Source: an uncultured Candidatus Entotheonella sp.
GTDB lineage: Bacteria > Tectomicrobia > Entotheonellia > Entotheonellales > Entotheonellaceae
Reading direction: 5' to 3'
Assembly (NCBI GenBank): GCA_958295825.1
Contig: OY282375.1
Span: 1,225,489-1,289,488, forward strand
DNA: 64,000 nucleotides
The notes beneath the pieces are model-generated. The model searched no databases. It worked only from the letters and a program-made list of their open reading frames with translations, and was not told where the DNA came from. Shown here in pieces: positions 55,903 through 64,000 of the stretch; positions within the stretch are counted from its first letter, which is position 1; each line of letters opens with the position of its first letter. The translations under genes were made by a program, and so were the position numbers.

Positions 55903-56937
55903 ATGGCCACACGCAGCGCTGCTTTGGAATCCGCTCGCCGTCCCAGAAAGTCCGCATCCGCGACGGCCCCGTCCGTTGTCGTCGGCCTGAACGCGGTCAT
56001 CGTGGCGGTGACGGACGAGGTGCCGCGCGTACTGACGGTCAGTCGTACCGACCACGCGTTGGCGGGCGGCGGACCGGCGGACGCGTTGCCGTTCGGGCCG
56101 TTGCGGCCGGAGCAGCACCGCACCTTGGAGCGCGGATTGCGAAGTTGGGCGCGGCAGCAGACGGGCATTCGACTGGGGTACGTCGAACAGCTTTATACGT
56201 TCGGCGATCGCTTTCGGGACCCGCGGGCAGGGCAGGGCGGACCGTGGATGATTTCCGTCGCCTACCTGGCGCTAGTACGCGAGCAGCAACTTGCCGGAAG
56301 CGGCGAGGCACATTGGCGCGACTGGTACGATTACTTTCCGTGGGAAGACTGGCGTTCTGGTCCGCCGTCGCTCATCTCTCAGACCATCACACCGGCGTTG
56401 GAAAGCTGGTTGACTCAGGCATCCGATATGCCTGCTACACGTGCGCGCCGGGAACGCCGGGACATTGCCTTCGGCCTGCACCGGACGCCGTGGGATACCG
56501 AGCGCACCCTGGAACGCTACGAATTACTGTACGAAGCCCGCATCGTCGGCGAGGCGGCCAGTGACGTCGGCAAGCCAACACCGCCAGAGGCGGAGAATCT
56601 TGGTCGTCCCATGGCCCTGGACCACCGGCGCATTCTGGCCACCGCCCTCGGGCGCCTGCGGGGCAAGATCAAATATCGCCCTGTGGTCTTCGAATTATTG
56701 CCGCCCGCGTTTACGCTGTCACACCTACAGAGGGTCGTCGAGGCACTGGCGGGTATCCGGTTGCACAAGCAGAATTTTCGACGGCTGGTCGAGCGCGGAG
56801 GCTTGGTCGAGGGAACGGGTCAATATGACGAAGAAACCGGCGGACGACCCGCGGAATTATTCGCTTTCCGCCGCGAGGTTCTACGTGAGCGCGCCGCTCC
56901 CGGCGTCCGGCTTCCCGGCCCCCAGGCCCGGGTGTAG
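55903..56937 (+). CDS. nadQ: NadQ-type Nudix-related regulator of NAD biosynthesis
   Basis: An N-terminal Nudix-like domain (VVVGLNAVIVAVTDEVPRVLTV...ALPFGPLRPEQHRTLERGLRSWARQQTG, YVEQLYTFGDRFRD) lacks a clear Nudix box. A C-terminal winged helix follows (LGRLRGKIKYRPVVFELLPPAFTLSHLQRVVEALAG, LHKQNFRRLVERGGLVEGTG). This layout is that of NadQ/NrtR-like NAD regulators (COG4111-type). It sits directly before nadA-nadC. The ATG at 55903 follows GGAGGAG at some distance; TTG 55897 is possible. Confidence 0.82.
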   Translation: MATRSAALESARRPRKSASATAPSVVVGLNAVIVAVTDEVPRVLTVSRTDHALAGGGPADALPFGPLRPEQHRTLERGLRSWARQQTGIRLGYVEQLYTFGDRFRDPRAGQGGPWMISVAYLALVREQQLAGSGEAHWRDWYDYFPWEDWRSGPPSLISQTITPALESWLTQASDMPATRARRERRDIAFGLHRTPWDTERTLERYELLYEARIVGEAASDVGKPTPPEAENLGRPMALDHRRILATALGRLRGKIKYRPVVFELLPPAFTLSHLQRVVEALAGIRLHKQNFRRLVERGGLVEGTGQYDEETGGRPAELFAFRREVLRERAAPGVRLPGPQARV

Positions 56938-57033
56938 GGATGAGTGTCATGAGGTGCCGCCGTTTTCCGTGGTCTTGACATTTGTTTTGCTCAGACGTAG
57001 CCTAACGGAGTCTTCACAACAGGGAGGATACAG

Positions 57034-57062
57034 GAAGCCGGAATTGCTCGGCTTCTTTTTTT
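57034..57062 (+). terminator. rho-independent terminator between nadQ and nadA
   Basis: GAAGCCG (57034-57040), an 8-nt loop, CGGCTTC (57049-57055) and a run of seven T. It separates the regulator's transcript from nadA, so nadA needs its own promoter or read-through. Confidence 0.85.
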
Positions 57063-57072
57063 ACCCATCTGA

Positions 57073-57091
57073 TATGCTCAACATGAGTATA
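57073..57091. promoter_or_regulatory. candidate NadQ operator upstream of nadA
   Basis: TATGCTCAACATGAGTATA is an imperfect palindrome (7 of 9 positions pair around the central C). It lies between the terminator and the nadA ribosome-binding site, 12 nt before the ATG. It is the best candidate binding site for the upstream regulator. Confidence 0.55.
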
Positions 57092-57102
57092 AGGAAACGG
57101 AT

Positions 57103-58146
57103 ATGCTTCAAGAACCTCATGTAGCCACGCCCTCCGTGCCGCTGCAGCCGTATACGCCGGAGTTGGCGGCGGCTCTGGCGCCGCGCTATGAACGCTTGCA
57201 GGCGGTCATTCCCGAAGCGGAGTGGGCCGTGCACGCGCCATACGTGGCAGCCATCGAAGCCCTCAAGGCCGAGCGCCGTGCCGTCATCCTGGCCCACAAT
57301 TACCAGACACCCGAAATTTTCCACGGTGTTGCCGACCTCACCGGCGACTCCCTTGCCCTTGCCCAGCAGGCCGCCGAAACGGACGCCGACGTGATTGTCC
57401 TGTGCGGCGTGCATTTCATGGCCGAGACCGCCAAACTACTCAATCCCGACAAAACCGTGCTCATCCCTGACCTGGAGGCCGGCTGCTCGCTCGCTTCGTC
57501 CATCACCGCCGCCGACGTGCGTGCCTTGAGACAGCGGCACCCCGGCGTTCCCGTGGTCACCTACGTCAACACCAGCGCCGCGGTGAAAGCCGAATCCGAC
57601 CTCTGCTGCACCTCCGCCAACGCCGTACAGGCGGTCGAATCGCTTGGTGTCGATCGCGTCATCTTTATCCCCGACGAATACCTCGGCAAGTACGTCGCCA
57701 AGCAAACCTCCGTCGAGGTCATCCTGTGGCAGGGTCACTGTGAGGTGCACGAACGCTTCTCCGCTACCGAGTTGCACCTGTACCGCGAAGACCACCCGGA
57801 CGTGTACGTCCTGGCCCATCCCGAATGTCCGCCGGACGTGCTGGCTGAGGCCGATTTTGTCGGTTCCACCGCCGGCATGGTGCGCCATTTGAAAAAACAG
57901 CAGCCCGCCCAGGTGGTCATGCTGACCGAATGCTCCATGAGCGACAACGTGGCCGTGGCGCTGCCGAACGTCGATTTCATCCGTCCCTGCAATCTGTGCC
58001 CGCATATGAAGCGGATTACGTTGAAGAAAATCTTGCGGACCCTGGAACACATGGAATATCCCGTCGAAGTGGAGGCCGAGGTCGCCGACCGCGCCCGCCG
58101 TTCCGTGCAGCGCATGCTGGAACTGGGTCGCGGAGAAGGTCGATGA
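57103..58146 (+). CDS. nadA: quinolinate synthase
   Basis: NadA condenses iminoaspartate and dihydroxyacetone phosphate to quinolinate, using a [4Fe-4S] cluster. Cluster cysteines are visible in VLCGVHFMAETAKLLNP, SDLCCTSANAV and RPCNLCPHMKRITL. Substrate-binding AHNYQTPEIF is present. Length is 347 residues. AAGGAAA precedes the ATG. nadC follows with a 4-nt overlap. L-aspartate oxidase (nadB) is not in the window. Confidence 0.96.
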   Translation: MLQEPHVATPSVPLQPYTPELAAALAPRYERLQAVIPEAEWAVHAPYVAAIEALKAERRAVILAHNYQTPEIFHGVADLTGDSLALAQQAAETDADVIVLCGVHFMAETAKLLNPDKTVLIPDLEAGCSLASSITAADVRALRQRHPGVPVVTYVNTSAAVKAESDLCCTSANAVQAVESLGVDRVIFIPDEYLGKYVAKQTSVEVILWQGHCEVHERFSATELHLYREDHPDVYVLAHPECPPDVLAEADFVGSTAGMVRHLKKQQPAQVVMLTECSMSDNVAVALPNVDFIRPCNLCPHMKRITLKKILRTLEHMEYPVEVEAEVADRARRSVQRMLELGRGEGR

Positions 58147-59021
58147 GTGGGGCGCAGACCGCCAATCCCCTGCCTCTGTATCCCCTGCAATACGAGTCAC
58201 TGGTAAGCGCCGCCCTGATTGAGGATCTCGGGCGCGCCGGCGACCTCACGACCAACGCCATCGTGCCGTCGGAGGCCCACGCCACTGGCTACCTGATAGC
58301 CCGTCGCGGTGGCTGCTTGGCCGGCCTGCCGGTGGCGGCCACCGCCTTCCGGCTGCTGGACCCCGACGTTGACATCTCCTGGCACCGGCACGACGGTGCC
58401 GCCGTGGAGGCCAACCAGACATTGGCCGTTATTCGTGGCTCGGCGCGCGGGCTACTGAGCGCCGAACGCATCGCTCTCAACTTTCTGGGCCGGCTGTCTG
58501 GCATCGCCAGTGCCACCCAAGGCTTGGTGCAGGCCGTACAGGGCTACGCCACGCGCGTCGTTTGCACCCGCAAAACCACGCCCGGCCTGCGGTTGCTGGA
58601 AAAATACGCCGTTCGCTGCGGCGGCGGCGCTAATCACCGTTTTGGACTGGACGACGCCGTGCTCGTCAAGGACAATCACCTGATCGTGTCCGGCGGCATC
58701 ACCGAGGCCGTTCGCCGGGTACATGCGGCGGTGGGACATCTGGTCAAGGTAGAAGTGGAAGTCGATACCCTCGCGCAACTCGACGAGGCGTTATCATGCC
58801 GTATCGACGCGGTGCTACTCGACAACATGCCGCCCGCGCAGCTTGCCGAGGCCGTGCGGATGGTCGGCCGCCGCGTTCTCACCGAAGCCTCCGGCGGCAT
58901 CACGCCGGATACGGCCCGTCAGGTTGCCGCCGCTGGTGTTGACCTGCTGTCTGCCGGCTGGCTGACGCACAGCGCCGCGGCGCTGGACGTGGCGTTAGAT
59001 GTGGTAGGGTTGGGCGGATAA
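58143..59021 (+). CDS. nadC: nicotinate-nucleotide diphosphorylase (carboxylating), quinolinate phosphoribosyltransferase
   Basis: NadC turns quinolinate and PRPP into nicotinate mononucleotide. Typical segments are EDLGRAGDLTTNAIVP, AERIALNFLGRLSGIASAT, TRKTTPGLRLLEKYAVRCGGGANHRFGLDDAVLVKDNHL and EVEVDTLAQLDEAL. Length is 292 residues. The ATGA overlap with nadA marks one operon. Confidence 0.96.
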   Translation: MSGAQTANPLPLYPLQYESLVSAALIEDLGRAGDLTTNAIVPSEAHATGYLIARRGGCLAGLPVAATAFRLLDPDVDISWHRHDGAAVEANQTLAVIRGSARGLLSAERIALNFLGRLSGIASATQGLVQAVQGYATRVVCTRKTTPGLRLLEKYAVRCGGGANHRFGLDDAVLVKDNHLIVSGGITEAVRRVHAAVGHLVKVEVEVDTLAQLDEALSCRIDAVLLDNMPPAQLAEAVRMVGRRVLTEASGGITPDTARQVAAAGVDLLSAGWLTHSAAALDVALDVVGLGG

Positions 59022-59395
59022 ACGCGAAGAAGGCCGTGACATCTTGTACCACGAAGACAGTATTGACAAAAAAGCAACGCCAGAGCTTGTTGACCCTGTC
59101 AATCCTTAATGTCTGACAGGTGGCTCTGTAACCCGTCGTTCCTAGGCCAAACTAACGGTCCTACCATTTATGAGATTATGAGATGAGTTCTAGTGACGCC
59201 CTGCTCCACAGTGGTTTTGGACTTGGTGCTCCTGATGGATGAAGTGCGGCGGCGTGATGGTGAGGCGGTCTAAGGGCTTGCATCAATGGTTCACCGGACA
59301 TGACGATCTGGCTTGTCGTGGCTGAGTCGGACTAGGACCATCACTGCCATGCAACAGCAACCGGCATCGTGTTTTCAACCTACAAACCACGATGT
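59022..59395. other. intergenic region between nadC and eno
   Basis: 374 nt without a supported gene. A 7-bp hairpin CCTGTCA/TGACAGG (59095-59101 with 59114-59120) has no T run. Nothing else is recognised. Confidence 0.4.
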
Positions 59396-60754
<1,359 letters not shown>

Positions 60755-60858
60755 TTAGGACTACAGAAGGATTATGGCACTGAAAGGATTTGCCGTGTTT
60801 AACAACCCTGACGCCAATGAGGCAGACACTCGTGGCCCTTCCAGTGAGCAGACAACGT

Positions 60859-61368
60859 TCAGGCGGTTCCGCCAGTCCAGGCGTCAAGGCCCCAAGCATC
60901 ATGCCGCCTCGCAAGCACGGAGGCCAATATGCCCAGCAGAATGAGGTCCCGGATAAGAACGTGCAAGGGTGTTTCACGAATTCCCAGATTCCCGAAACAA
61001 CCGCAGTCGTCGATGGGAATCTGCGCCACCAACACCACCACCATCAACACGCTGAAACCAACCAGCTGGATGCCGACCAACCACGCAGCCGGTGTCGTCA
61101 GAAAACCGATGCACAAGGCCGTGCCGGAGGCGAGCTCGAGCCACGGCAGCCCGGCAGCAATCGGGGACACCAGGAAATCCGGGATCACTTGGTACTGTTT
61201 CACTAGCGCCATCACCTCGCCGTGGGGCAAGATGAGTTTGCTGGTCCCCGAAAACACGAACAATCCGCCGACAAGCACCCGCGCTGCGACAGCCACCCAC
61301 GGCGCGGCACTGACACGCTGCACAAACGCCTGAAGGCGCGATGGTTTACTGTGCTTCCCGTCGTGCAC
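60859..61368 (-). CDS. MauE/DoxX-like membrane protein
   Basis: A 169-residue protein with about four transmembrane helices. They include VAARVLVGGLFVFSGTSKLI, LELASGTALCIGFLTTPAAWLVGIQLVG and LIRDLILLGILASVLA. The motif DCGCFGNLG (residues 121-129) is a signature of the MauE-type branch, which is linked to disulfide or electron transfer. The GTG start at 61368 follows AGGAG and overlaps the thioredoxin-fold gene upstream by 23 nt, so the two are coupled. It is probably the redox partner of that protein. Confidence 0.78.
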   Translation of the reverse strand: MHDGKHSKPSRLQAFVQRVSAAPWVAVAARVLVGGLFVFSGTSKLILPHGEVMALVKQYQVIPDFLVSPIAAGLPWLELASGTALCIGFLTTPAAWLVGIQLVGFSVLMVVVLVAQIPIDDCGCFGNLGIRETPLHVLIRDLILLGILASVLARRHDAWGLDAWTGGTA

Positions 61369-62050
61369 GATCCAGCTCCTGTCGGATGGTGCGAACGAAG
61401 TCGCCTTCTTGTTGCGCCCCAACGATGCGCTTGTCATTGATAAAGACGGTGGGGGTACTGCGCACGCCAAGGCTGCGGCCGTATGCCTTATCGGCGTTGA
61501 TCAGTTTTTCCATGCGGCCGCTTTTCACGCAACTGGCGAGGGCGGCGGTATCGACCCCAATAGCCCCTGCGAATTCCTGCAGGCGCTGACGGGGATCGGA
61601 CAGGCGGCGCCACTGTTCCTGGCGAGCGTATAGCATGCGGTGAAATTCCCAGAATTGTCCCTGCTCGCCCGCACAAAGAGCGGTTTGCGTGGCTACCTCG
61701 CTGGTAGCATTCAGGGTGAAGGGATACAACACCAGTTGCACATCGCCCTCAAACCGGGCAAGCATGCGCTCCATCGTCTCCTGGAGCGCCTTGCAGTGGG
61801 GTCACGTATAGTCGCTGAATTCCTTTATTACGACGGGGGCATTGGGCACACCCTTACTGTAATGGTTATCCAAGGCGCCCTGCAGACGAAGCGGCAGATT
61901 TCGCTGCTGCCAGGAGCGAATTGCCACGCCGGCAGCCAGGACAAGAATCAGAACGACACTGCCCAAAATAAGCCTCTGGCGCCGCTTGGCGGATAGATTG
62001 GCGTTGGATCGCCGGGGCTTCGACCCGCGCGCTGTCGGTTTCTTGGCCAT
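61346..62050 (-). CDS. membrane-anchored DsbA-type thioredoxin-fold protein with in-frame TGA (predicted selenoprotein, UxxC)
   Basis: Read through the TGA at 61804-61802, this is one continuous 234-residue frame. It has a basic N-terminus, a transmembrane anchor (LILGSVVLILVLAAGVAI, about 29-45), then a DsbA-like thioredoxin fold: NAPVVIKEFSDYT-[TGA]-PHCKALQETM and cis-Pro200 in STPTVFIN. The TGA falls exactly where the first Cys of C-P-H-C belongs, giving U-P-H-C with Sec83. A SECIS-like hairpin follows directly. The periplasmic domain would act in thiol/disulfide or peroxide chemistry. Without selenocysteine insertion the product stops after 82 residues. Confidence 0.75.
61766..61789 (-). 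promoter_or_regulatory. candidate bacterial SECIS element
   Basis: On the minus strand, GCGCTCC (61789-61783) pairs perfectly with GGAGCGC (61772-61766) around a 10-nt loop AGGAGACGAT. The loop starts 19 nt after the UGA and has G among its first two bases. This fits the published description of bacterial SECIS hairpins read by SelB. Confidence 0.65.
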
Positions 62051-62236
62051 CAATATCTCGCATTAGGATTGAGTCAATACATTTCCAAGCGTTGCGGGAT
62101 GATACAACAGCGGGGATGGCTGCGCCACCGACGTGAGAATGACAGGGATGCCAATCATGGATAGACATCCCCAAAGGGATTTGCGAGAATCCCCCCGCCA
62201 GTTATCACCCATTTCTCAGCCTCTGAGGTGTGAATC

Positions 62237-62557
62237 ATGGACGTCAGGCACGCGGCAAGTTGCAAGGCTTTTAATACTGAGAAAATGAATAAGGTCAATC
62301 TCTTTGAGACCGACCGTATGTTCTGCGATCTCTATTGTTTTGAACCCGGGCAGAAACAAAAGGTGCATGCTCACGCCGGCTCCGACAAGGTTTACTACGT
62401 TCTTGAGGGTTGGGGCACATTTCACATTGGCGGCGAAAGCAAGGAACTTCAGGCGAACAGCACGGTCATGGCGCCTTCAGGGGTCGAGCACGGGGTCACC
62501 AACACAAGCAACAAGCGCTTGGTGTTGCTGGTGTACATGGCGCCGAAGCCGAGTTAA
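62237..62557 (+). CDS. cupin-domain protein
   Basis: A 106-residue single-domain cupin: motif 1 G-x5-H-x-H-x-G appears in PGQKQKVHAHAGSDKVYYVLEG and motif 2 in APSGVEHGVTN. The His/Glu set could bind a metal. The ligand is unknown. GAGGTG precedes the ATG. It is 12 nt upstream of the AI-2E-family permease gene and co-directional. Confidence 0.83.
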   Translation: MDVRHAASCKAFNTEKMNKVNLFETDRMFCDLYCFEPGQKQKVHAHAGSDKVYYVLEGWGTFHIGGESKELQANSTVMAPSGVEHGVTNTSNKRLVLLVYMAPKPS

Positions 62558-62569
62558 CAAGGAACCCAC

Positions 62570-63628
62570 ATGAACGGCGCCGGACAGGAACAACAGATCC
62601 AGACAGTTTGTCTACTGATTGTCAGTATGGTGGCAATTGCCATGGCGCTCTTCTGGCTACGCGGGGTCATGGTCCCGTTTGTTTTTGCCGTCCTCATCGC
62701 GTTTGGTTTGGTACCTCTCATCGATTTGCTGGTGCGTTACCTGCACATGCCGAGGTCTGTCGCACTTCTGGCCACGTTGCTGGCAAGCTTCGTCATGCTA
62801 GGTATGGTTGGCGGCCTTATTTCATCTTCCGTAGCGCAATTGGCGGCGCGGGGGGATATCTATCAAGAGCAACTCGGGCAATTATTGGACACCGGCATGG
62901 CAGCCCTGCCACTTGAAAGGTTCGGCGTGCAGGTTGAAAAGGCCGTTGAATCCTTGTCCGACATTTCCCTCACGACGGTCAGCAGCATGCTGCTGACGGT
63001 GACAAGGGAACTCCTGGGGTGGGTGTCGAGCGGTCTGCTGGTGATGATATTTGTCGCCTTCATGCTGGTCGGCAGCACAGGCATGGAGATGGCCCGGGCC
63101 GGATTCTGGGGGGAAGTGCAATCTCGCATCCAACGCTACATCATTGTTAAAGCGCTGGTATCTGCACTAACTGGCGTGCTTGTTGGGCTTAGCCTGGTCC
63201 TTCTTGGCGTCGACCTCGCACTGGTCTTCGGCGTTTTTGCCTTCCTGCTTAACTTTATCCCTAATCTGGGGTCGATAGTCGCCACGCTCCTGCCTCTGCC
63301 TGTGGTGCTGGTAAGCCCGGACCTCACCCCTACGGCGAGAGTATTGGCTATAATGGTGCCATTGGTGATTCAGTTCATCATTGGGAACATCGTGGATCCG
63401 AAACTTATGGGCAAGTCCCTCGACCTGCACCCTGTCACACTACTCCTCGCCTTGATCCTCTGGGGCACGCTTTGGGGCATCGTCGGGATGTTTTTGGCGA
63501 CACCCATCACCGCAATTCTGAAAATTATTTTCGAACGGATGGAAGTCACAACGCCATTTGCGGAACTGTTGGCAGGACGGCTCAAATCCTACACGGATTC
63601 CGGTCGGGAAACGGTCTTGAAAGAGTGA
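62570..63628 (+). CDS. AI-2E (TqsA/PerM) family permease
   Basis: A 352-residue polytopic inner-membrane protein with the family pattern. It has N-terminal helices (LLIVSMVAIAMALFWLRGVMVPFVFAVLIAFGLVPLIDLLV), a soluble insert, and the C-terminal helices with FGVFAFLLNFIPNLGSIVATLLPLPVVL and VDPKLMGKSLDLHPVTLLLALILWGTLWGIVGMFLATPITAI. Substrates of the family vary (autoinducer-2, Na+/H+) and cannot be set here. Confidence 0.9.
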   Translation: MNGAGQEQQIQTVCLLIVSMVAIAMALFWLRGVMVPFVFAVLIAFGLVPLIDLLVRYLHMPRSVALLATLLASFVMLGMVGGLISSSVAQLAARGDIYQEQLGQLLDTGMAALPLERFGVQVEKAVESLSDISLTTVSSMLLTVTRELLGWVSSGLLVMIFVAFMLVGSTGMEMARAGFWGEVQSRIQRYIIVKALVSALTGVLVGLSLVLLGVDLALVFGVFAFLLNFIPNLGSIVATLLPLPVVLVSPDLTPTARVLAIMVPLVIQFIIGNIVDPKLMGKSLDLHPVTLLLALILWGTLWGIVGMFLATPITAILKIIFERMEVTTPFAELLAGRLKSYTDSGRETVLKE

Positions 63629-63639
63629 CGTAAGTGTCT

Positions 63640-64000
63640 TTAGGACTCGGTTCCCTGTCTTGCCTCCGCTATTCTCACCAGAATGATGCTCACCTCGTAC
63701 AATGCGATCAGTGGCAGCAGCAGGGCGCTCATGGTGAAAGCGTCCGGAGTCGGGGTCAGAATAGCCGTGAGCACGGCGCTGGCCAGCATCGCGTACCGTC
63801 GGTTCTGTGTCAGGACTTCGCGCGAAAGCAGGCCCATCGTGTGCAGGATGACGACCACCAGCGGCAGTTCAAAAATGCATCCGCAAGTAGCAGACAAGCC
63901 TAGCGTCAGCCACAGATACCTGCTCACCGCAATGCCGGTGTCCAGGCTCTCCCCGCCAAAGCTGAGCAAGAAGCGTAGCGTAACGGGCAAGACAACAAAG
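63640..64000 (-). CDS. tatC: Sec-independent protein translocase TatC, C-terminal part (window edge)
   Basis: The frame continues beyond the window. The visible 120 residues (FVVLPVTLRFLLSFG, then CGCIFELPLVVVILHTMGLLSREVLTQNRRYAMLASAVLTAILTPTPD and LLPLIALYEVSIILV) are the last helices of TatC, including the FELP motif. TatC is the twin-arginine signal receptor in the inner membrane. Confidence 0.92.
   Translation of the reverse strand, partial: FVVLPVTLRFLLSFGGESLDTGIAVSRYLWLTLGLSATCGCIFELPLVVVILHTMGLLSREVLTQNRRYAMLASAVLTAILTPTPDAFTMSALLLPLIALYEVSIILVRIAEARQGTES

Overview
The window is a 64 kb, GC-rich, gene-dense piece of a Gram-negative bacterial chromosome. It encodes a probable outer-membrane beta-barrel, a lipoprotein N-terminus, a TatC end and periplasmic-type proteins. 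DUF4911- and DUF6178-type proteins, an FmdB zinc ribbon, acyl-CoA dehydrogenases and a CaiB-type CoA-transferase point to a deltaproteobacterium-like or Tectomicrobia-like organism. The NAD regulator is of a kind best known from alphaproteobacteria. The taxon is an inference. Neither tRNA gene encodes CCA. No prophage, CRISPR array or rRNA is visible.

Layout. 0-6 kb: tsaB, a YdcH-like gene, an ilvB-ilvN-psd-pssA run and convergent argC. 6-8.7 kb: an acyl-CoA dehydrogenase, then a wrecked second copy and a transposase relic. 8.7-20 kb: two separate pairs of oligopeptide-type ABC ATPases, an outer-membrane protein, a coiled-coil/TPR protein, a zinc alcohol dehydrogenase, an S9 peptidase with hemD, an IS4 relic and tRNA-Val/tRNA-Asp. 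20-32 kb: a MoxR/Mg-chelatase-like ATPase with a DUF6178 protein, moaD-moaE, a dCTP deaminase, trkA, fmdB, NIPSNAP with a methyltransferase, and leuA. 32-38 kb: a CDF transporter, a diiron protein with an SCP2-like partner, an orphan sugar-type ABC ATPase, a carboxymuconolactone decarboxylase-like protein and a DsbA-like protein. 38-41 kb: an AT-richer restriction-modification island. 41-53 kb: a fatty acyl-AMP ligase/acyltransferase fusion, folD, an alkA-like gene, yceI, a J-domain protein, a CaiB-like gene, dut, a GNAT gene, and a class III aminotransferase with argJ. 53-55 kb: a decayed HigBA module and an IS630 relic beside an orphan atpZ. 55-64 kb: a DinB-like gene, a NadQ-type regulator with nadA-nadC, enolase, a thioredoxin-fold gene with an in-frame TGA, a MauE-like gene, a cupin, an AI-2E-type permease and the end of tatC.

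Two loci stand out. At 38039-40908 a putative restriction endonuclease gene is followed after 2 nt by a beta-class DNA methyltransferase fused to a complete AlkA-like HhH-GPD DNA glycosylase. At 61346-62050 a membrane-anchored DsbA-type protein has TGA exactly at the first Cys of its CxxC motif (reading U-P-H-C), followed by a perfect 7-bp hairpin at the spacing expected of a bacterial SECIS element. This is a probable selenoprotein, and its gene overlaps a MauE/DoxX-like membrane partner.

The region carries much decay: four transposase relics, an acyl-CoA dehydrogenase relic, an enolase-superfamily relic and a broken toxin-antitoxin pair. Possible single-base frame problems in moaD and dcd may be real or sequencing errors.
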